From: Liolophura sinensis
Taxonomy: Eukaryota > Mollusca > Polyplacophora > Chitonida > Chitonidae
Assembly: GCF_032854445.1 (NCBI RefSeq)
Contig: NC_088298.1
Location: 16,637,976 to 16,701,975 of the forward strand
Length of the DNA stretch: 64,000 bases
Direction: 5' to 3'
The translations under genes and the position numbers were made by a program. Under the pieces are notes generated by a model, which saw only the letters and a list, made by a program, of their open reading frames with translations, did not search any database and was not told the DNA's origin. Positions 35,912 to 48,002 of this stretch are shown piece by piece; positions within the stretch are counted from its first letter, which is position 1, and each line of letters opens with the position of its first letter.

Positions 35912-36120
35912 GAGTGTCCTCAGTTGGTTAAAGCGCTGAGTCGCTGCAACTTTTCAGGGACTTGACCAATGACGTGTGTTAGAATCCAGGTCTTGCTGAT
36001 TCGGATGCAGCTTTATGTCATAAGGTTTGTCAGGTACCTGTCGAAGGTCGGTGATATAATCCCTGCACTCATGTTGCTTTCACTCATAAACCTGACCGCC
36101 GTCATATACGTTAAGCGAAC
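35912..36120 (+). mobile_element. SINE-4 (tRNA-derived)
   Basis: A head with an A-box-like ctcagttggttaaagcgctg (35919-35938) and a B-box-like gtgttagaatcc (35976-35987). The body reads aggtttgtcaggtacctgtc, gaaggtcggtgatataatcc and aacctgaccgccgtcatata. I associate this body with a mollusc SINE from memory. It is a single copy here and the 3' tail is lost. Confidence 0.65.
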
Positions 36121-37949
36121 ACGTCGTCCAGCTTTAAACAAACCTAATAATACAGAAAATCGAATAGAGTAGCTCCTGTTACAACCGAAGAATATTCCTT
36201 ACCTTTCAAGTTTCATTTGCCTGCAAAGCATACGATTAGTTTGATTGTTAATTATTTGAATATATGATTGTTCTCTACGGTCTCTGACTGGAGAATACTT
36301 TGAACTAAGTATAAATGATATTTCATGCATATTAGTCGGTGAAATTCATTACAAGGCTATTTGGCAATATCCGTTTCCATTAGTTCCATATTCCCTAACG
36401 GGAAAGTTGAAACGGTAATGCCGTGAATGATATAATGGCTTTCACAGGCTTGAGAAATACCGGATTATGGTCAGTATATGGGGGAATTAGTCACAGTGAC
36501 TGGGGCGAAATAACGCGTGCCTTTGGCGCAAAGCTGTTCCATATGGTCTCTTTCTTTTAAGGCTTGGTGGGAGGAATATGTTCGTCTCGGATGTCGACCA
36601 GCCCGAGGGGTCAAACCCACACGGATATAAGCCTATTATCGATTTTAACAGTCACTCTGACTCAGTAGCCGGTCGACGGCGTTGCATGTTCGAATACAGC
36701 TCTCGCAGTCTACAGTCAGGAGGTATATTGGACGTATATATGATGACCTAAGGAAAAGCAAGATTTTACGTCGAACAGTAAGTGCTCAGCAATGCTGGGG
36801 TGGCCCTCTGTGCAACCTATCATTCGTTAACTATCACCTGTCTTATACGGATAAGAAACTTGATGTGAAGCAATACAGAAATAAATACATCTTACATTGA
36901 TAGCATCTAGCTGTTGGAACAGAGTGGTAAGTAAACGCTTAAATTATGCTGCGTATTTCTTTTGCAAAGCAATGTACCGTAAACACACAGAATATGCATG
37001 TACCGCACACTTTCAAACTCTTGTAACAGTAATATACAGTAGCCCAAAGAAATCCAATACATTTATGTTTCATTTTCGTGTCATATGTGCATTAGAGAAA
37101 ATGTCAAAATCGCTGATTGAGACACTGTTTATTTGCACAAGTGTACGTGTCTATCTGTCACGATGCAATGCACGTTTTTCTGTAACCTTAAAACTTCATT
37201 CTTGGTGATAGCATTTGACGTGGTTGATAGGTTCCGTCTTGCAAAGTAAGTTCTTAATGTTCTCCTGTATCTTGTTAAATGCAGCCGTGGGCATCGATGT
37301 TAACGATTGTTTTGCAAATTGGTCCCTGACCGTGGGCCATAATTTAACGATTGATCTAGCGCTACGAATAGCACTCAGAATAGTACATGGAACGATTATG
37401 TTGTTTTGTCATGTATCAAGCAATCGAAATCAGAAACCAAGTGTTGCTCAAGATGATGAATTTTGAGATGCGTGTACCCAAATTACCGTGCGTCTGTTCT
37501 TTGAAAGACTTTCGTGTTATTCTAATCTGATACATCGGCCAGAGTTCGCACTATTCCTTTGTTAACCTGTCAAGCAGCGTGGCTGTAAACACTTAAGAGT
37601 GTATTATAGTTGATAGATCTGCCAAACCGTTGTCCTTGATTTGATTATCGCCAATATATCACCAAAGGATGTCACATTCACTGTTAGTCTGTGACATGTC
37701 AATTAGTTATCCCGTCAATCAACAAGGCGGTGTTTAATGCAGGGAACCTCCCTTACAACACCGTCATGGTATGCAAACAAGCTTTCATTATTTATAACTT
37801 TAACAGTCTGGCTCTGGTAAGGACGCCATTTATTATCCAATCGAGAAACCAATCAATGCAAAAAAAAAAAACTGCCTGTGCCAAACCCCAGGTGGGATTC
37901 GATTAATACAGTCTACCTCATTTTCTATTGTTTAGTATTATACTGTCGG
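36121..37949. other. unannotated region
   Basis: Short frames only (36682-36900, 36897-37208, 37215-37466). A B-box-like gcatgttcgaatacagc occurs at 36684-36700 but without a matching A box, so a decayed SINE head is possible. Confidence 0.4.
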
Positions 37950-37990
37950 ATCTGATTGATGTTTTACGCCGAATTCAAGAATATTTCATT
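37950..37990 (-). repeat. SINE-1 tail fragment
   Basis: gattgatgttttacgccgaa and ttcaagaatatttca match the SINE-1 end. Confidence 0.65.
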
Positions 37991-39244
37991 GTTATGGTAA
38001 TGTTTGTTAAGTGAGTAAAGTGTACGTATCCCTGGACTTTAGTAAACAATGAGATGTTGTTCCAGTCACGGGTCTTATTTACAAAGACATTTTCGGCTAA
38101 GTCCAAAACATTAACCCTTTTTTTTAAATTTACGAAACATTTGAAGCTGAATGCTCAAAGTTGGGATATATCACTGCACAGACTCAGCAGTAAAACTTGC
38201 TTTGATTTGAAATATATTTATTATAAGAGTTTAATTTGGAAAAACAACTTTAGAGTAAAATACCTGGTTGCGCCTTGTGAAGTAGACCCTGGCATGACAG
38301 AAATAGTGTAGAGGAATACGACTTTATATAATATAGTAAAGGCGATGGCATCCAGTAGCAAAGTATATTCAGTAGCATGCCAAGAATAGCTTCATTACCC
38401 AGATTGTCGATGTTTAGTTGTCTGTCCGTTTGTGAACAACGGAAATCGTTAAATCCGGATTTTTTGAATTTTGCCTTTGTCTGGTTTTTTCGCCATGCAC
38501 CAGTCTCTTCTATTTTGATAGTGATAGGGCCAGGATGCAGATATTTCTAAACGATAATACTGAGACAAAAGTACATTCCATTGCATAGTATTGCATAGTT
38601 TTCTTTTACCTTGTAATAGAGCATGCAGGGATGCCCGTTTCTTGGAACCCTTGTTGGAGACAAACCTGTCGGGTTGTAATGGCATATGAACATTAGTACA
38701 TATGCTTTCGACAGAGTTTTAATCTCTCGGAGAGACCTTTAATTACCACTCTCTTTCGCTCCCCAGCTGTGAAATGTTGCCAATTCGTAACCCTGTCTAT
38801 ATTCATTAGTTGTCAAAATACAGTTAGCTAAAACTTTCCCAGTATTTAATGCAACGTGCTTCGTTTGCTTACAAGTGAAACCTAGAATGTCAATCATCTT
38901 CCATGCTTGAAAGAGATCACAGCTTCTGTCTTATATGGCAACAGCTTTATTTACTACTTTGGAATTATTTCTTACATAATTTTACAGGCTGTGCTGCAAA
39001 TGTATAGTTAGATTTCCATCCACTTGGAACGTCACATCATCATCGAGTTATATACAAATATCGGGCCTCACTATGAGAAACAACCAAAATTCCAACCTGT
39101 GTCATGTATGTACTTTACAACTGTAAGAGGCTCGGGAAATTACGGCATTGAACAATTTTGTTACACTCTTGATCATCACGGCCTAAGATACTGCCTTTGT
39201 CTGTCTTTGGCATTTATTTTTGTTTTAACTCCCAATTAATATAC
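37991..39244. other. unannotated region
   Basis: Nothing recognisable; frames up to 85 codons without motifs. Confidence 0.4.
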
Positions 39245-39540
39245 AATCTTCCGATGTCATAGTCGATTCAATAGCCCTAAAACCTTATTATATCATCGTT
39301 TATTCATCGCGAGGCATTGTTCGTAAAATCTGCGTTTACGCCTCGTTACCACGTAAATACTACCCCTGTCTGTGCATAGCCAATGATCATTAAAGACGTT
39401 TCATTTTTCTTGCCTGCCAAGAAAATAGAATCTTCCTATGTGACGGTCAATTCAATAGCCCTAAAACCTAATTACGTCATCGATTGTTGCTTGAAAGGCA
39501 TTGTTGGTAAAATTCGCGTTCACGCTTTGTTACTATGGCT
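39245..39540. repeat. direct duplication, about 112 bp
   Basis: 39245-39355 and 39426-39537 share caattcaatagccctaaaac (or attcaatagccctaaaacct), then tcatcg, gaggcattgtt/aaggcattgtt and cgcgtt(c/t)acgc. Local tandem duplication with later divergence. Confidence 0.75.
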
Positions 39541-39799
39541 ATGTTAGATATTTATGATATTTCTTGCACGTTATTATATAAGAATTTTATTTAATGTAAT
39601 TTGCTAAGTTCAACTGATTTTTGTTTGTTTTGACTTTGGATATTATCATTCGTGTGTTGAAGGATAACTGGTTTTCTAGTTCTGGCATGGTCTCCCACAA
39701 CATGGTTGAAATTCTGCAAAAGTCGCCGTAGTACATTAATCATTCATTTATTCATTGGGAAGTGATGTTTACCGGGTTTATTACTAGGCACTATGGCGA

Positions 39800-40175
39800 A
39801 GCTCTTGAATTACCGCTATGACTGATTTCTCGCATCACTGTTATGACTAATTTCTCGCATTACTGTTATGACTAAGGTATCGCTGTACTGTTGTGACGAG
39901 TCTCGCATTACCGCCATGATTAAGGTCTCCCATTACTGCTGTGACAAACGTCTCCCATTACTGCAGTGACCAAAGGTTTGTCATTATTGTTAGTCACTAA
40001 GGTCTCGCATTACTGTTGTGGGGAAGTTCTCTCATTACTGCTGTGACTAAGGTATCGGGTTAGTGTTGTGACTGTAAACGGCTCGCATTACGGTTGCTGC
40101 TAAGGTTTGGTATTACTGCTGATACTAAGGTCTTACATTATTGTCTCTGACGTCTCTGATTACTGTTGTGGCGAT
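39800..40175. repeat. minisatellite, about 28-bp unit, left block
   Basis: About thirteen diverged units of the type aaggtctcgcattactgttg plus tgact. The array resumes at 41281-41450 beyond the PLE copy. Confidence 0.85.
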
Positions 40176-40204
40176 CATCATTGTAAATATCATCATTGTA
40201 AATG

Positions 40205-41281
40205 ATAATGATTACGAAATCTGCTTGTGAGGGATCCCAAGTATAGAGAGCCCCGAGAAAGATCAATATGGGAGCTAACAAGAAAATTGTCAATTCGGCG
40301 CTTGAAAACTTTGCAAAACTTGAAGGAAACGGGAGGAAATATAACCTTTAGTCCTTGACACTTGGCTCGAGCTAGTAAAGAAAAAAGTTGTGTGTGGAGT
40401 CTATAATATTAATACTAATGCTTATGTGACAGCTAAACAAGTTCTGAAGGATCCTAACGTGCGAAAGGTACATGCTGATCTTTAGAGAAAATACGTTTCT
40501 GTTTCTGCGGACAAAGGACTTAATAATATTATATTTGTCTGTGAGAATTATTACTACCATGTTCTTGTAGAAAACCCTAATATCACTACAGCAACTACCG
40601 CAAAATCAACCAGCTAGTACCAATGGGTGCCAGTTTTATACACCTTTTTCTCTGACCTATAACTGTTCTCGTACGATTACGACTATATGCAGAAGTTATT
40701 AAGGGCTAATCCTCACCAGGTGAGATCTTTCTCATACACTAAACAATATACTGATGATTTGCTAGGTTTAAACAATCCATATATAGCAAAGGCTGTGAAA
40801 GATATTTACCCACCTTCGCTGGATTTAAAGGAAACCAGACTCTCCAGATGGTACATCTTACCTGGACCTGTGCCTGTAGAGACCAAAACGGTTTGTTCTC
40901 TCGTAGACTGTACGGCAAGAGGGATAGTTTCAATTTTGACATTTATAAATTATCCTTACTTGGACAGCAATATACCGAAGGGTCCTGCATATGGCATACA
41001 CATATCTCGCCTTGTAGCATTTATTAGATATTGCGTATTCTAGCATGGTACACGGTTTGAATAGTGATTTCACCCAGTCGCTTAAAACATACCTTACGTC
41101 TTTCTTACATGACTGAAAACTCTTGACTGCCTTTCTTTGTATGATTCTGTGAAATTTTCCTACTTTATATACTTTCTTCGTTCTTTGGTAGTTTGTGTTA
41201 AACGTCGTTTTTGGGAACTGGCCTTGCGATTATTGACTCGAAACTTTCTTATCGGTTAACGGCTTGTATTTGAATGTCTAT
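40205..41281 (+). mobile_element. Penelope-like element inside a minisatellite
   Basis: Pieces of the protein appear in order through broken frames. LVRDPKYREPRKINMGANKK is near 40224. VSADKGLNNIIFVCENYYY comes before the RT core, at about 40500-40560. There is a deletion in the middle, then YTDD (40747-40758, in KQYTDDLLGLNNPY), IYPPSLDLKET, and SNIPKGPAYGIHISRLVAF ending near 41040. The terminal 3' tail follows to about 41281 (gcatggtacacggtttgaat to tttgaatgtctattg). The fingers region and the rest of the palm are missing. Frame changes occur after DLKET. This is the longest spread of PLE coding sequence in the window. Confidence 0.85.
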
Positions 41282-41450
41282 TGTCTCTCAGGTTTGGCAT
41301 TACTGCTGTAACTAAGATCTCGCATTACTTTTTGACTAGGGTTTAGCATTACTGTTCCGAGGAAGCTCTCGCATCACTGCTCTAAAATGTCTCTCATTAC
41401 TGCTGTTTCTTAGGTTTGGCATTACTGCAGTAACTAAAGGTTTGCCTTTC
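41281..41450. repeat. minisatellite, right block
   Basis: Units such as tttggcattactgctgtaac, aagatctcgcattac and tctctcattactgctg continue the array of 39800-40175. Confidence 0.8.
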
Positions 41451-41489
41451 GACGCACAGATTCAGATTTATTCTCCAGGTGATCTTTCG

Positions 41490-41650
41490 GTAAAGGGATA
41501 AGCTACAGCATGAAGAGTAAAACTAGCGCAGCGACAACAGTGTGCTAACTGGCAAATGGTTAAGCGTAACCCTATCCCCATTGAATAGGAAGAATTAAAC
41601 AAAAAAAGCAGTGGTGTTAAATTCAATGCATTAGATATTACAGCAGTTTA
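41490..41650 (-). repeat. R1 copy, internally deleted
   Basis: agtaaaactagcgcagcgac, gcaaatggttaagcgtaacc, then aaaaaaagcagtggtgttaa joined after a deletion of the middle part. Confidence 0.7.
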
Positions 41651-41695
41651 TTTATTTAATTAATTGATGTTTTACGCCGTACTCAAAAACACCCT
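41645..41695 (-). repeat. SINE-1 tail fragment
   Basis: ttatttatttaattaattg, then atgttttacgccgtactcaa. Confidence 0.75.
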
Positions 41696-41774
41696 GCTGC
41701 TTATCATTGAACAACTGTATGGAAATAATGCAAAGGAAACAAGACTTGACGGCTTATTGTTCATCAGCAGTTTC

Positions 41775-41935
41775 CTACACCATTTAGCATGTTATATCAT
41801 TTTACACATTTAGCATGCTACATCATTCGCATCATATAGCCTGCTACAGTATTTTAGCATGCGACATCATTTTACAGCATTTTAGCATGCGACATCAATT
41901 TACAGCATTTAACTTGCTACATCATTTTAACACTT
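41775..41935. repeat. minisatellite, about 28-bp unit
   Basis: Five to six units of tttagcatgctacatcattt plus acagca, diverged. Confidence 0.85.
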
Positions 41936-42419
41936 CGATTTCCAACATGTTGCAACATTAATGTATGAGTTCTAAGAGAAAAAATACACATGTTGTCAAT
42001 GTAACCAGGTGATGTTATTCTCTTCAGGGAAAGAAGTAAAACATGTTGCCCGTGAGCTGAGTGTAAATCCAGGTTACGACGACGTGATTGATCCATCGCA
42101 AGGCTTAGGAAATCGATTTGCAAACCTATTGCAGAGTTATAAATGCTGTAAATCCGATACGAGGCGTTAGGCCGTGAATGTAGCGATTATTGGCTAAGTT
42201 GTTCTTCAGGCAATCGCATTTCCTGCTCATAGATCGTCAAGATTTAGATGGGCTCTTAATTAAGGAACTTCGCTACGTTTTGTTGGAATTATTACACCGT
42301 GCTGTTCCCGGGCAGTCAACTCGTCCTATCTGGTTTCATACAAATAATCTGCTCCTGGGCATAGAGAATTACGTAAAAAGAAATCTAAAGAAAAAAACGC
42401 ACATTAGCTTATGAATATA
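41936..42419. other. unannotated sequence
   Basis: Short frames on both strands without motifs. Confidence 0.35.
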
Positions 42420-42700
42420 ATTCTAGACGTAACGCATAGAGAAAAACCAGAGCATCGGGGACAGTGTGATAGATGGCAAATGGTCACACCTAACCGGTGA
42501 AATTAGGCCTCTTATCAATTTAGCTGTCAGAGTTTTATTCTAACTGTTCATGTAAATGAACAATTAGTTGCAATTTACACGCCCTCTAGCACCATAACTT
42601 AAGCAGGAGTAGGTGAAAAAAAATTACTTAAAATGCTGTGTTGTCATCTCATTTAACATACAATCACGTTAAAACAATGGAATTTGAAAATAATTCCTTG
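42420..42700 (-). repeat. R1 copy, near full length
   Basis: agagcatcggggacagtgtg, gttttattctaactgttcat, then taaaatgctgtgttgtcatc and ttaacatacaatcacgttaa mark the outer end. Confidence 0.8.
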
Positions 42701-43299
42701 TTTGTATACCAGTTGTCAAATGATTAACGACTATATATCATGTCAGAATAACTTACATTCTTGCCTAGATTTCGATATCAGATGCCAGGTATCGCTAAGC
42801 CTTTTGCTGTTTATGTGAAAGTCTTGGTCAGGAACCCTACATGTTTTCGCTAGTTTAAACTGCCAAGCACTTAAGCCCATGCTGTGGGGGTGGGTGGAGG
42901 GTCTCATGATTTGTAGGCAATAAATTCGTAAAAAGAATATTGAAAACGTGATGAACGAGAGTAGTCGTCCATGGTAAAGTATTGAGAACGTTTGATTGGA
43001 CAGGCTGTGTTTACGTTTGGATTTGAACGGTAATATGCCGTATCGTTCGGAAATATTCTTAAATAGAGCGTTCAATATTTAACCAAACGCAATCGTTCGG
43101 GAAATATGTTTTACACATTTGTTATAGCAGTACACAATTTTACACACTACGTGAGGTGTGTTTATGTACACAAAGTAGCTTCAATTGCGAGATGAAAAAA
43201 ATGTCTGCAGAGTAAGTCACAGAGTGTGTTCGCAGAACGTGTCATGTTTGTCACAAACCAAAGCAAATGGGGATTTAAGGCAGGTTTAATAAATTGCAT
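42701..43299. other. unannotated sequence
   Basis: A 110-codon minus frame (42743-43075) has no recognisable domain. Confidence 0.35.
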
Positions 43300-43530
43300 A
43301 ACTGCATTTTTACCTAATTCTGCTTAAGCCATAATGATAGCGGGTGTGTTTTGTGCTACTTTTTAAACATTTACATGAACAGTTTGAATAAAACCGTAAC
43401 TGAGGTTGAATAACAAGACGCCGTACTTTACCAGTTACGTAAGATTATTTGCCACTTATCACAGTTTCCAGTGGTCTGGTAATGCTCTCTAATGCTGTAA
43501 GTCTTTATCATAGATGACTTCAGACTACAC
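43300..43530 (+). repeat. R1 copy
   Basis: ctgcttaagccataatgata, acatttacatgaacagtttg, gaggttgaataacaagacgc; plus orientation. Confidence 0.8.
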
Positions 43531-44399
43531 TCGAGTCCATGTAAAAGTGTCAAGTGTCCAAAAACTTCAGAAATAAATTCACAAATGGTAAATGACATGT
43601 CTATTGGCGGTTATGTTAGCCACGTAGGTTTGTTCGTCAAACAGCGACAAAAACTGTCATGCGCACTCGACATGATCATCTCTTATCATATCCCAGGAGG
43701 AACTCTCTTCTCCATGCAGTTAACGAAAAAATGCGAGTAAATATCACGCCCCAGGGAAAATTCATCATCATTGAATGTTATCTTGTAGATTAGGAAAGCA
43801 CGACCAGAGAATTTATAATGTTGTTTACACTGTTGCTGTTGTTTTTTCCTTTGCTGAAAACCAGATTTATATTTTTACCTAAAGAATATTTGAACATTTG
43901 CATATCTTATTTATCCACATTTAATTTAAATATGTATTTATTCATTCACTCGAATCTCAGATTCATTTTTCGTTGCAGTCATGTTTATGAATGCAAGAAA
44001 AAAAGCATAAAACTACACTTCGCCTGGCGTGCATGAAACGTCTGTTTAGCGATTCTGCGAACACTGGGTTCGAAGCTGAAATCAAATTGGTTCATGGCTG
44101 CCCAGACAATAGGTTAAACAGCTTTTCCCGTAGACTTTATATCATCGGAGAGCGCAAACCTACGCCAGAGGTACATGTATAACTGTACAAATTCCCTCAC
44201 TACACATCTGTGCCTCACTATGAGTTCCACGGGACGTTACTGGGCTAGCCACATTGTGAAAAAATATGTATTTCTGTCGTATGTTGCAAATGTTTGATAA
44301 ATTCTCATCACCACAAAAATGAATCGAACTGGTGCTTGTCATATTTTACGTCATTTCCCCCTTTTTCCAGGGTGCTCAGATTTTCTACACTAATGATAC
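43531..44399. other. unannotated region
   Basis: Nothing recognisable. Confidence 0.4.
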
Positions 44400-45066
44400 T
44401 AAACCTATGCGTCGAAACAGACATTCGTATTCCAGCCGTCAACCAAAAACGGCCTTCGAGGTCAATAATCGCAAGGCCGGTCCCTAAAAACGACGTATAA
44501 CACAAACCACCAAAGAACTAAGAAAGCATATAAAGTACGAAAATAGGACAGAATCATGCAAAGAGAAGCAGTCAACAGTTTTCAATGAGGTTGGAAAGAT
44601 GCAAGGTATGTTCCAGGCGACTGAGTGAAATCAGTATTCAAATTCTGTACCATGCTACAATATCAGTTGTCGATAACAAAATATGTATCTCAGTAGCGCT
44701 TTGATTGCAACTGTTCATATATCCAACGTGGCGATCTATCTCAAGACGAGAGACATACGGCCCTGGGCTAAGCGGAATTAGACACTGTCATTAAGCAGAG
44801 CGCCAGGACGATATCTCCATATAAACTTACAAGAGAGTTATACTCACTGTAAAACTTGGAGGGCAGGCGTTTAATAGAATAACCATTACGCACTAGTTTT
44901 TGCAGTAATAACTTGTGACGTTGATTGACATCATCATACAACACGCAGGATCTAACAAATGCTACAAGCCGAGATATGTACACGCCGCATACAGGACCCT
45001 TCGGTATATTGCTGTCCGAAGAAGGATAATTTACAATGTCTAAATTAAAACTATCCCTCTTGACCA
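44400..45066 (-). mobile_element. Penelope-like element, 3' RT end and complete tail
   Basis: The best-ordered 3' half. On the minus strand a frame from 45070 gives VKRDSFNLDIVNYPSSDSN, VYISRLVAFVRSCVLYDD, then KLVRNGYSIKRLPSKFYSEY and LVSLYGDIVLAL, closing near 44771. The 3' tail then runs without interruption to the terminal ataccagccgtc / gacattcg motif at about 44405. The polypeptide ends without a GIY-YIG domain, unlike the end at 62765 that shares the terminal tail. The upstream RT portion, including YxDD, is absent (5' truncation). Confidence 0.85.
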
Positions 45067-45479
45067 TCATAACATGTATAAGAGGAGACTATCACGTATT
45101 GCTTAAAAATAACAATCAAATAAACAAAAAATATGAGATGAATATGGGAGTTAAAATAAGCCTAGAAACTAATGTTCATTTATTATTCAATGGTTAAGTG
45201 GGTGATAGATGTGGCTGAGATCTGATGTGTGTTTTAAAAATGAAAGTAGCTGAGCCTATGGCAAATAGCGGACTTTTGTGTTCAGCAGCCATGTTATGTG
45301 TTCATTCATTTAAATGATGTTGAACCAGCAAACCATCAAATTGCACCATCGATAAAGGTAGATGATGAAGGCGCTCGCAAAGCATGGATATATTATTGAT
45401 TCAATAATCTTGTGACTGACTGAAATGACGGACTGACTGATTGATAGAAATGGTATGGACCATAATATGATGAACAACA
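45067..45479. other. unannotated sequence
   Basis: Nothing recognisable. Confidence 0.35.
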
Positions 45480-46060
45480 GCATGTGATGAGAGTAAAACT
45501 GGAACAGCGAAGAATGTCATGCGTGCAAAATAGTCATATGTATCTGGTGAGGTACAGCCTCCGGACAGTTTACTTTAAGAAAACTGTTCATGTACAAACA
45601 CGAGTATCAATTATTTACACGCCATATAGCATCATGGCTTCAGCAGAATTAGATTTAAAAATGCAATGGTCTTTATATAGAAATCATTGGTGTAGAGTTA
45701 CTCAAAATGCTCTGTTACTATCACATTCAAAGGCATTAACACATCAACCTTGTAATTAAAGACATGCAGCATAGAGAGTAAAATCAGAGCAGCGACAACA
45801 GTGTGATAGTTGGCAAATGGTCACACGTAACCGGTGAAAGACGGCCTCTTTGTCGGTTTACTTCAGTCAGGGTTTTATTCTAACCCTTCATGATAATGCA
45901 TCATTTGTAGCAATTTACACGCCCTCTAGCACCATGGCTTAGAATTAGGTAAAAAAAAAGCGACAACATTTGCAGTTTCTTGAACGTCACTGGTTTAGAA
46001 TTACTCAAAATGCTGTTTTTGTCATTGCATTTAACATACAATCACATTTGAACAATTCAA
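45480..46060 (-). repeat. two R1 copies in tandem
   Basis: Both are minus orientation, at about 45480-45760 and 45765-46060. Each has the agcagcga-type start, cagcagaattag/cttagaattagg and the agttactcaaaatgctctgt / aattactcaaaatgctgttt end. The first is more diverged. Confidence 0.8.
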
Positions 46061-46479
46061 AGGGACCAGGGTTCGGGATGCTCAGTTCATCATCAGAATC
46101 AAGGTTAATGCAGGAATACAATACAAAGTACTACAACCTAGACACTACGTGTGAAAGTAAAAGTTTTCAAAAAACCATACAATAAAGCGTATGCTGTTCT
46201 AATAACGTTTTAAGCCTGAACTTTAACTTTGCATAGTAACTAATCTTGAATATGGCCTAAAACACCAATCAAATCAATTTTCATGGCAGCCCTCCGAGTG
46301 TACAGAATGTATTTAATAGGTATAAATTTAACCCATGTTTATGCATATATCTTAGGTTTATCGACAATTTCTCAGACATTTACACTTACGACGAAGGCGC
46401 TGGAAGAAATCGGGGTGCCTGAGTAAACCTTCGCTCTACGCCCGGTACTTAGCAAACTTCCTGATTTAACGCAGCTGCC
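46061..46479. other. unannotated sequence
   Basis: A SINE-1-like end (cctaaaacaccaatcaaatc) near 46257; otherwise nothing. Confidence 0.35.
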
Positions 46480-46514
46480 AAACAAACTGGCGCTTATTTC
46501 GAGTCTGCTCTCTT

Positions 46515-46665
46515 ATTGGTCAGGTGAAGGTGAGGCATTGCGGGAAAAGTTAAGATGAGGGTGGGGGACTCTGGGGCGGGAGCAAACATCAAGTCGAATA
46601 ATCGAAAACTCACGCCTGTATATACATGTAGTTTATAAAGAGGCCACTCCAGACCAAAACACAGC
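46515..46665 (+). promoter_or_regulatory. candidate RNA polymerase II promoter
   Basis: In order on the plus strand: an inverted CCAAT box (attgg, 46515-46519), a GC box (ggggcggg, 46573-46580) and a TATA box (tataaag, 46634-46640). A start about 25-30 bases later would fall near 46665. The region is locally richer in G+C. It lies 2.6 kb upstream of the GPCR start on the same strand, so a 5' untranslated exon spliced to the acceptor at 49188 is possible. I found no strong donor after it, so the link is inference. Confidence 0.35.
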
Positions 46666-46669
46666 CTCA

Positions 46670-47179
46670 CGAATCGTTACTAGAGTAAACGCATTAAACA
46701 CTTAGCGTCAGCGGTGGGTTTGAACGAAACAAGGTTTACCGCAAATGTCCGGACAATGAAACAAAACCCCAAGATTGTTAAATTCATAACAACCTTAGTT
46801 CTTTCTCTTACGAAGTCTACTCGACAGCACTTGTGATAAGCAAACGTGTGTCTACTCCGATGTAATGGGGCATGCGGTGATGAGCTAAAGGCAGTTCCGT
46901 GTAATTAATGCTCCATTTTCCTACAGCATGCGTGTAAATTTGTTGAACAATATTACAATGGAGGTTTTACAATGGCCGTCTTGTGGCTACGCTGATCTGG
47001 TCGCATTAGCTAATGTGCGGCTTTGTAACGAACTGGAGAGTTGTATAATGGGAAGAAATGCAGCATGGAGTATGACAGTAAACACACAAAAAAATTAAAC
47101 CTGAGCTGAAAGAGTCGAGGAGTTGATTTGAGGGTGGGATCCGTGTAACGTAGTTCACCAGACGTACGCCTCGAAACAG
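46670..47179. other. unannotated sequence
   Basis: Possible 5' untranslated exon/intron sequence of a downstream gene; no coding frame supported. Confidence 0.3.
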
Positions 47180-47455
47180 AGTCACCCGGGCTCAAACCGA
47201 AGAAGGGCACTTCTTGCTGCTCTCACCTCTCGACACTGAGAGTTTAGAGCAATGAAGCAGGTCTGGTTGACCCGGTGTCAGCATAAATTAACTGGGTGGG
47301 GGATCATTCCTGGTGTCTTCGGCATAATACTTTAGTGGCGGCAGAATATCACAAGGAGACAGGGTATATGTACACACACCTAATGGCTTCTCCTCGTCAT
47401 ATTACTAACAAAATTGTTAAGTAAAACGCCAAACCTCAAGCATTCATTCATTCAT
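47180..47455 (+). mobile_element. SINE-2 copy
   Basis: ttcttgctgctctcacctct, ggtgtcagcataaattaact, ggtgtcttcggcataatact, gggtatatgtacacacacct, aaaattgttaagtaaaacgc, then a cattcattcattcatt end. The 5' head is decayed. Confidence 0.8.
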
Positions 47456-47869
47456 TCATTTTGTTCACCAGAAATCCAGGTTGTGGTGGATTTATTTAGT
47501 GGGTGCAGCTAAAAACGGTTTTAAGCGCCTGTACGTTTGTTTCCTCCGACGGGAACGTATGCATCTTACCTAGACAAGATACATTCAGAAATTGGTTCCT
47601 ATTGCCACTCAATCCCTTGGAACGATTTCTTCCCAAGATAATAAGAGGTGTTTCAAGGATTCAGGCTGTTCTAATCATTAATTACAGAGAACTATTGTCA
47701 CAATGCTGTGGCTGAAAATCTGTGGATCCTTTAGGTTAAAAACTCAACTTGCATTTTCAGGTGGTCAATAATGATAAAAATTCCAAAGCCTGCAAAATCA
47801 GAAGCCAGTATTTGTCTTTGAGGAGTGTACTGCGAACACATGAATAAAACACCTAGACAACAGTTTGAT
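47456..47869. other. unannotated sequence
   Basis: A 70-codon frame (47503-47715) has no recognisable motif. Confidence 0.35.
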
Positions 47870-47935
47870 ATTTTATTTATTTGACTGGTGTTTTACGGCA
47901 AGCATTATGGTGGGAGGAAACCGGGGCCTGGATAA
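47870..47935 (-). mobile_element. SINE-1, internally deleted
   Basis: The tail tatttgactggtgttttacg joins directly to gcaagcattatggtgggagg; the middle is missing. Confidence 0.75.
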
Positions 47936-48002
47936 CAGTTGCCGAATCGATTGTTCAAATGTGTGGGTGTAGATTGGCCCTCTTTTACTACTTGCCTTGC
48001 TG

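Noticed and set aside
37215-37466. 83-codon ORF with a hydrophobic start resembling a signal peptide
   Set aside because: No domain or conservation evidence; the length is expected by chance in this composition.
39800-40175. CRISPR-like spaced repeats
   Set aside because: Units are adjacent diverged minisatellite copies without unique spacers, in a eukaryotic context.
40149-41289. 9-bp attgtctct as a target duplication of the PLE copy
   Set aside because: The left copy lies inside minisatellite sequence before the element begins, so the match reflects the array, not insertion.
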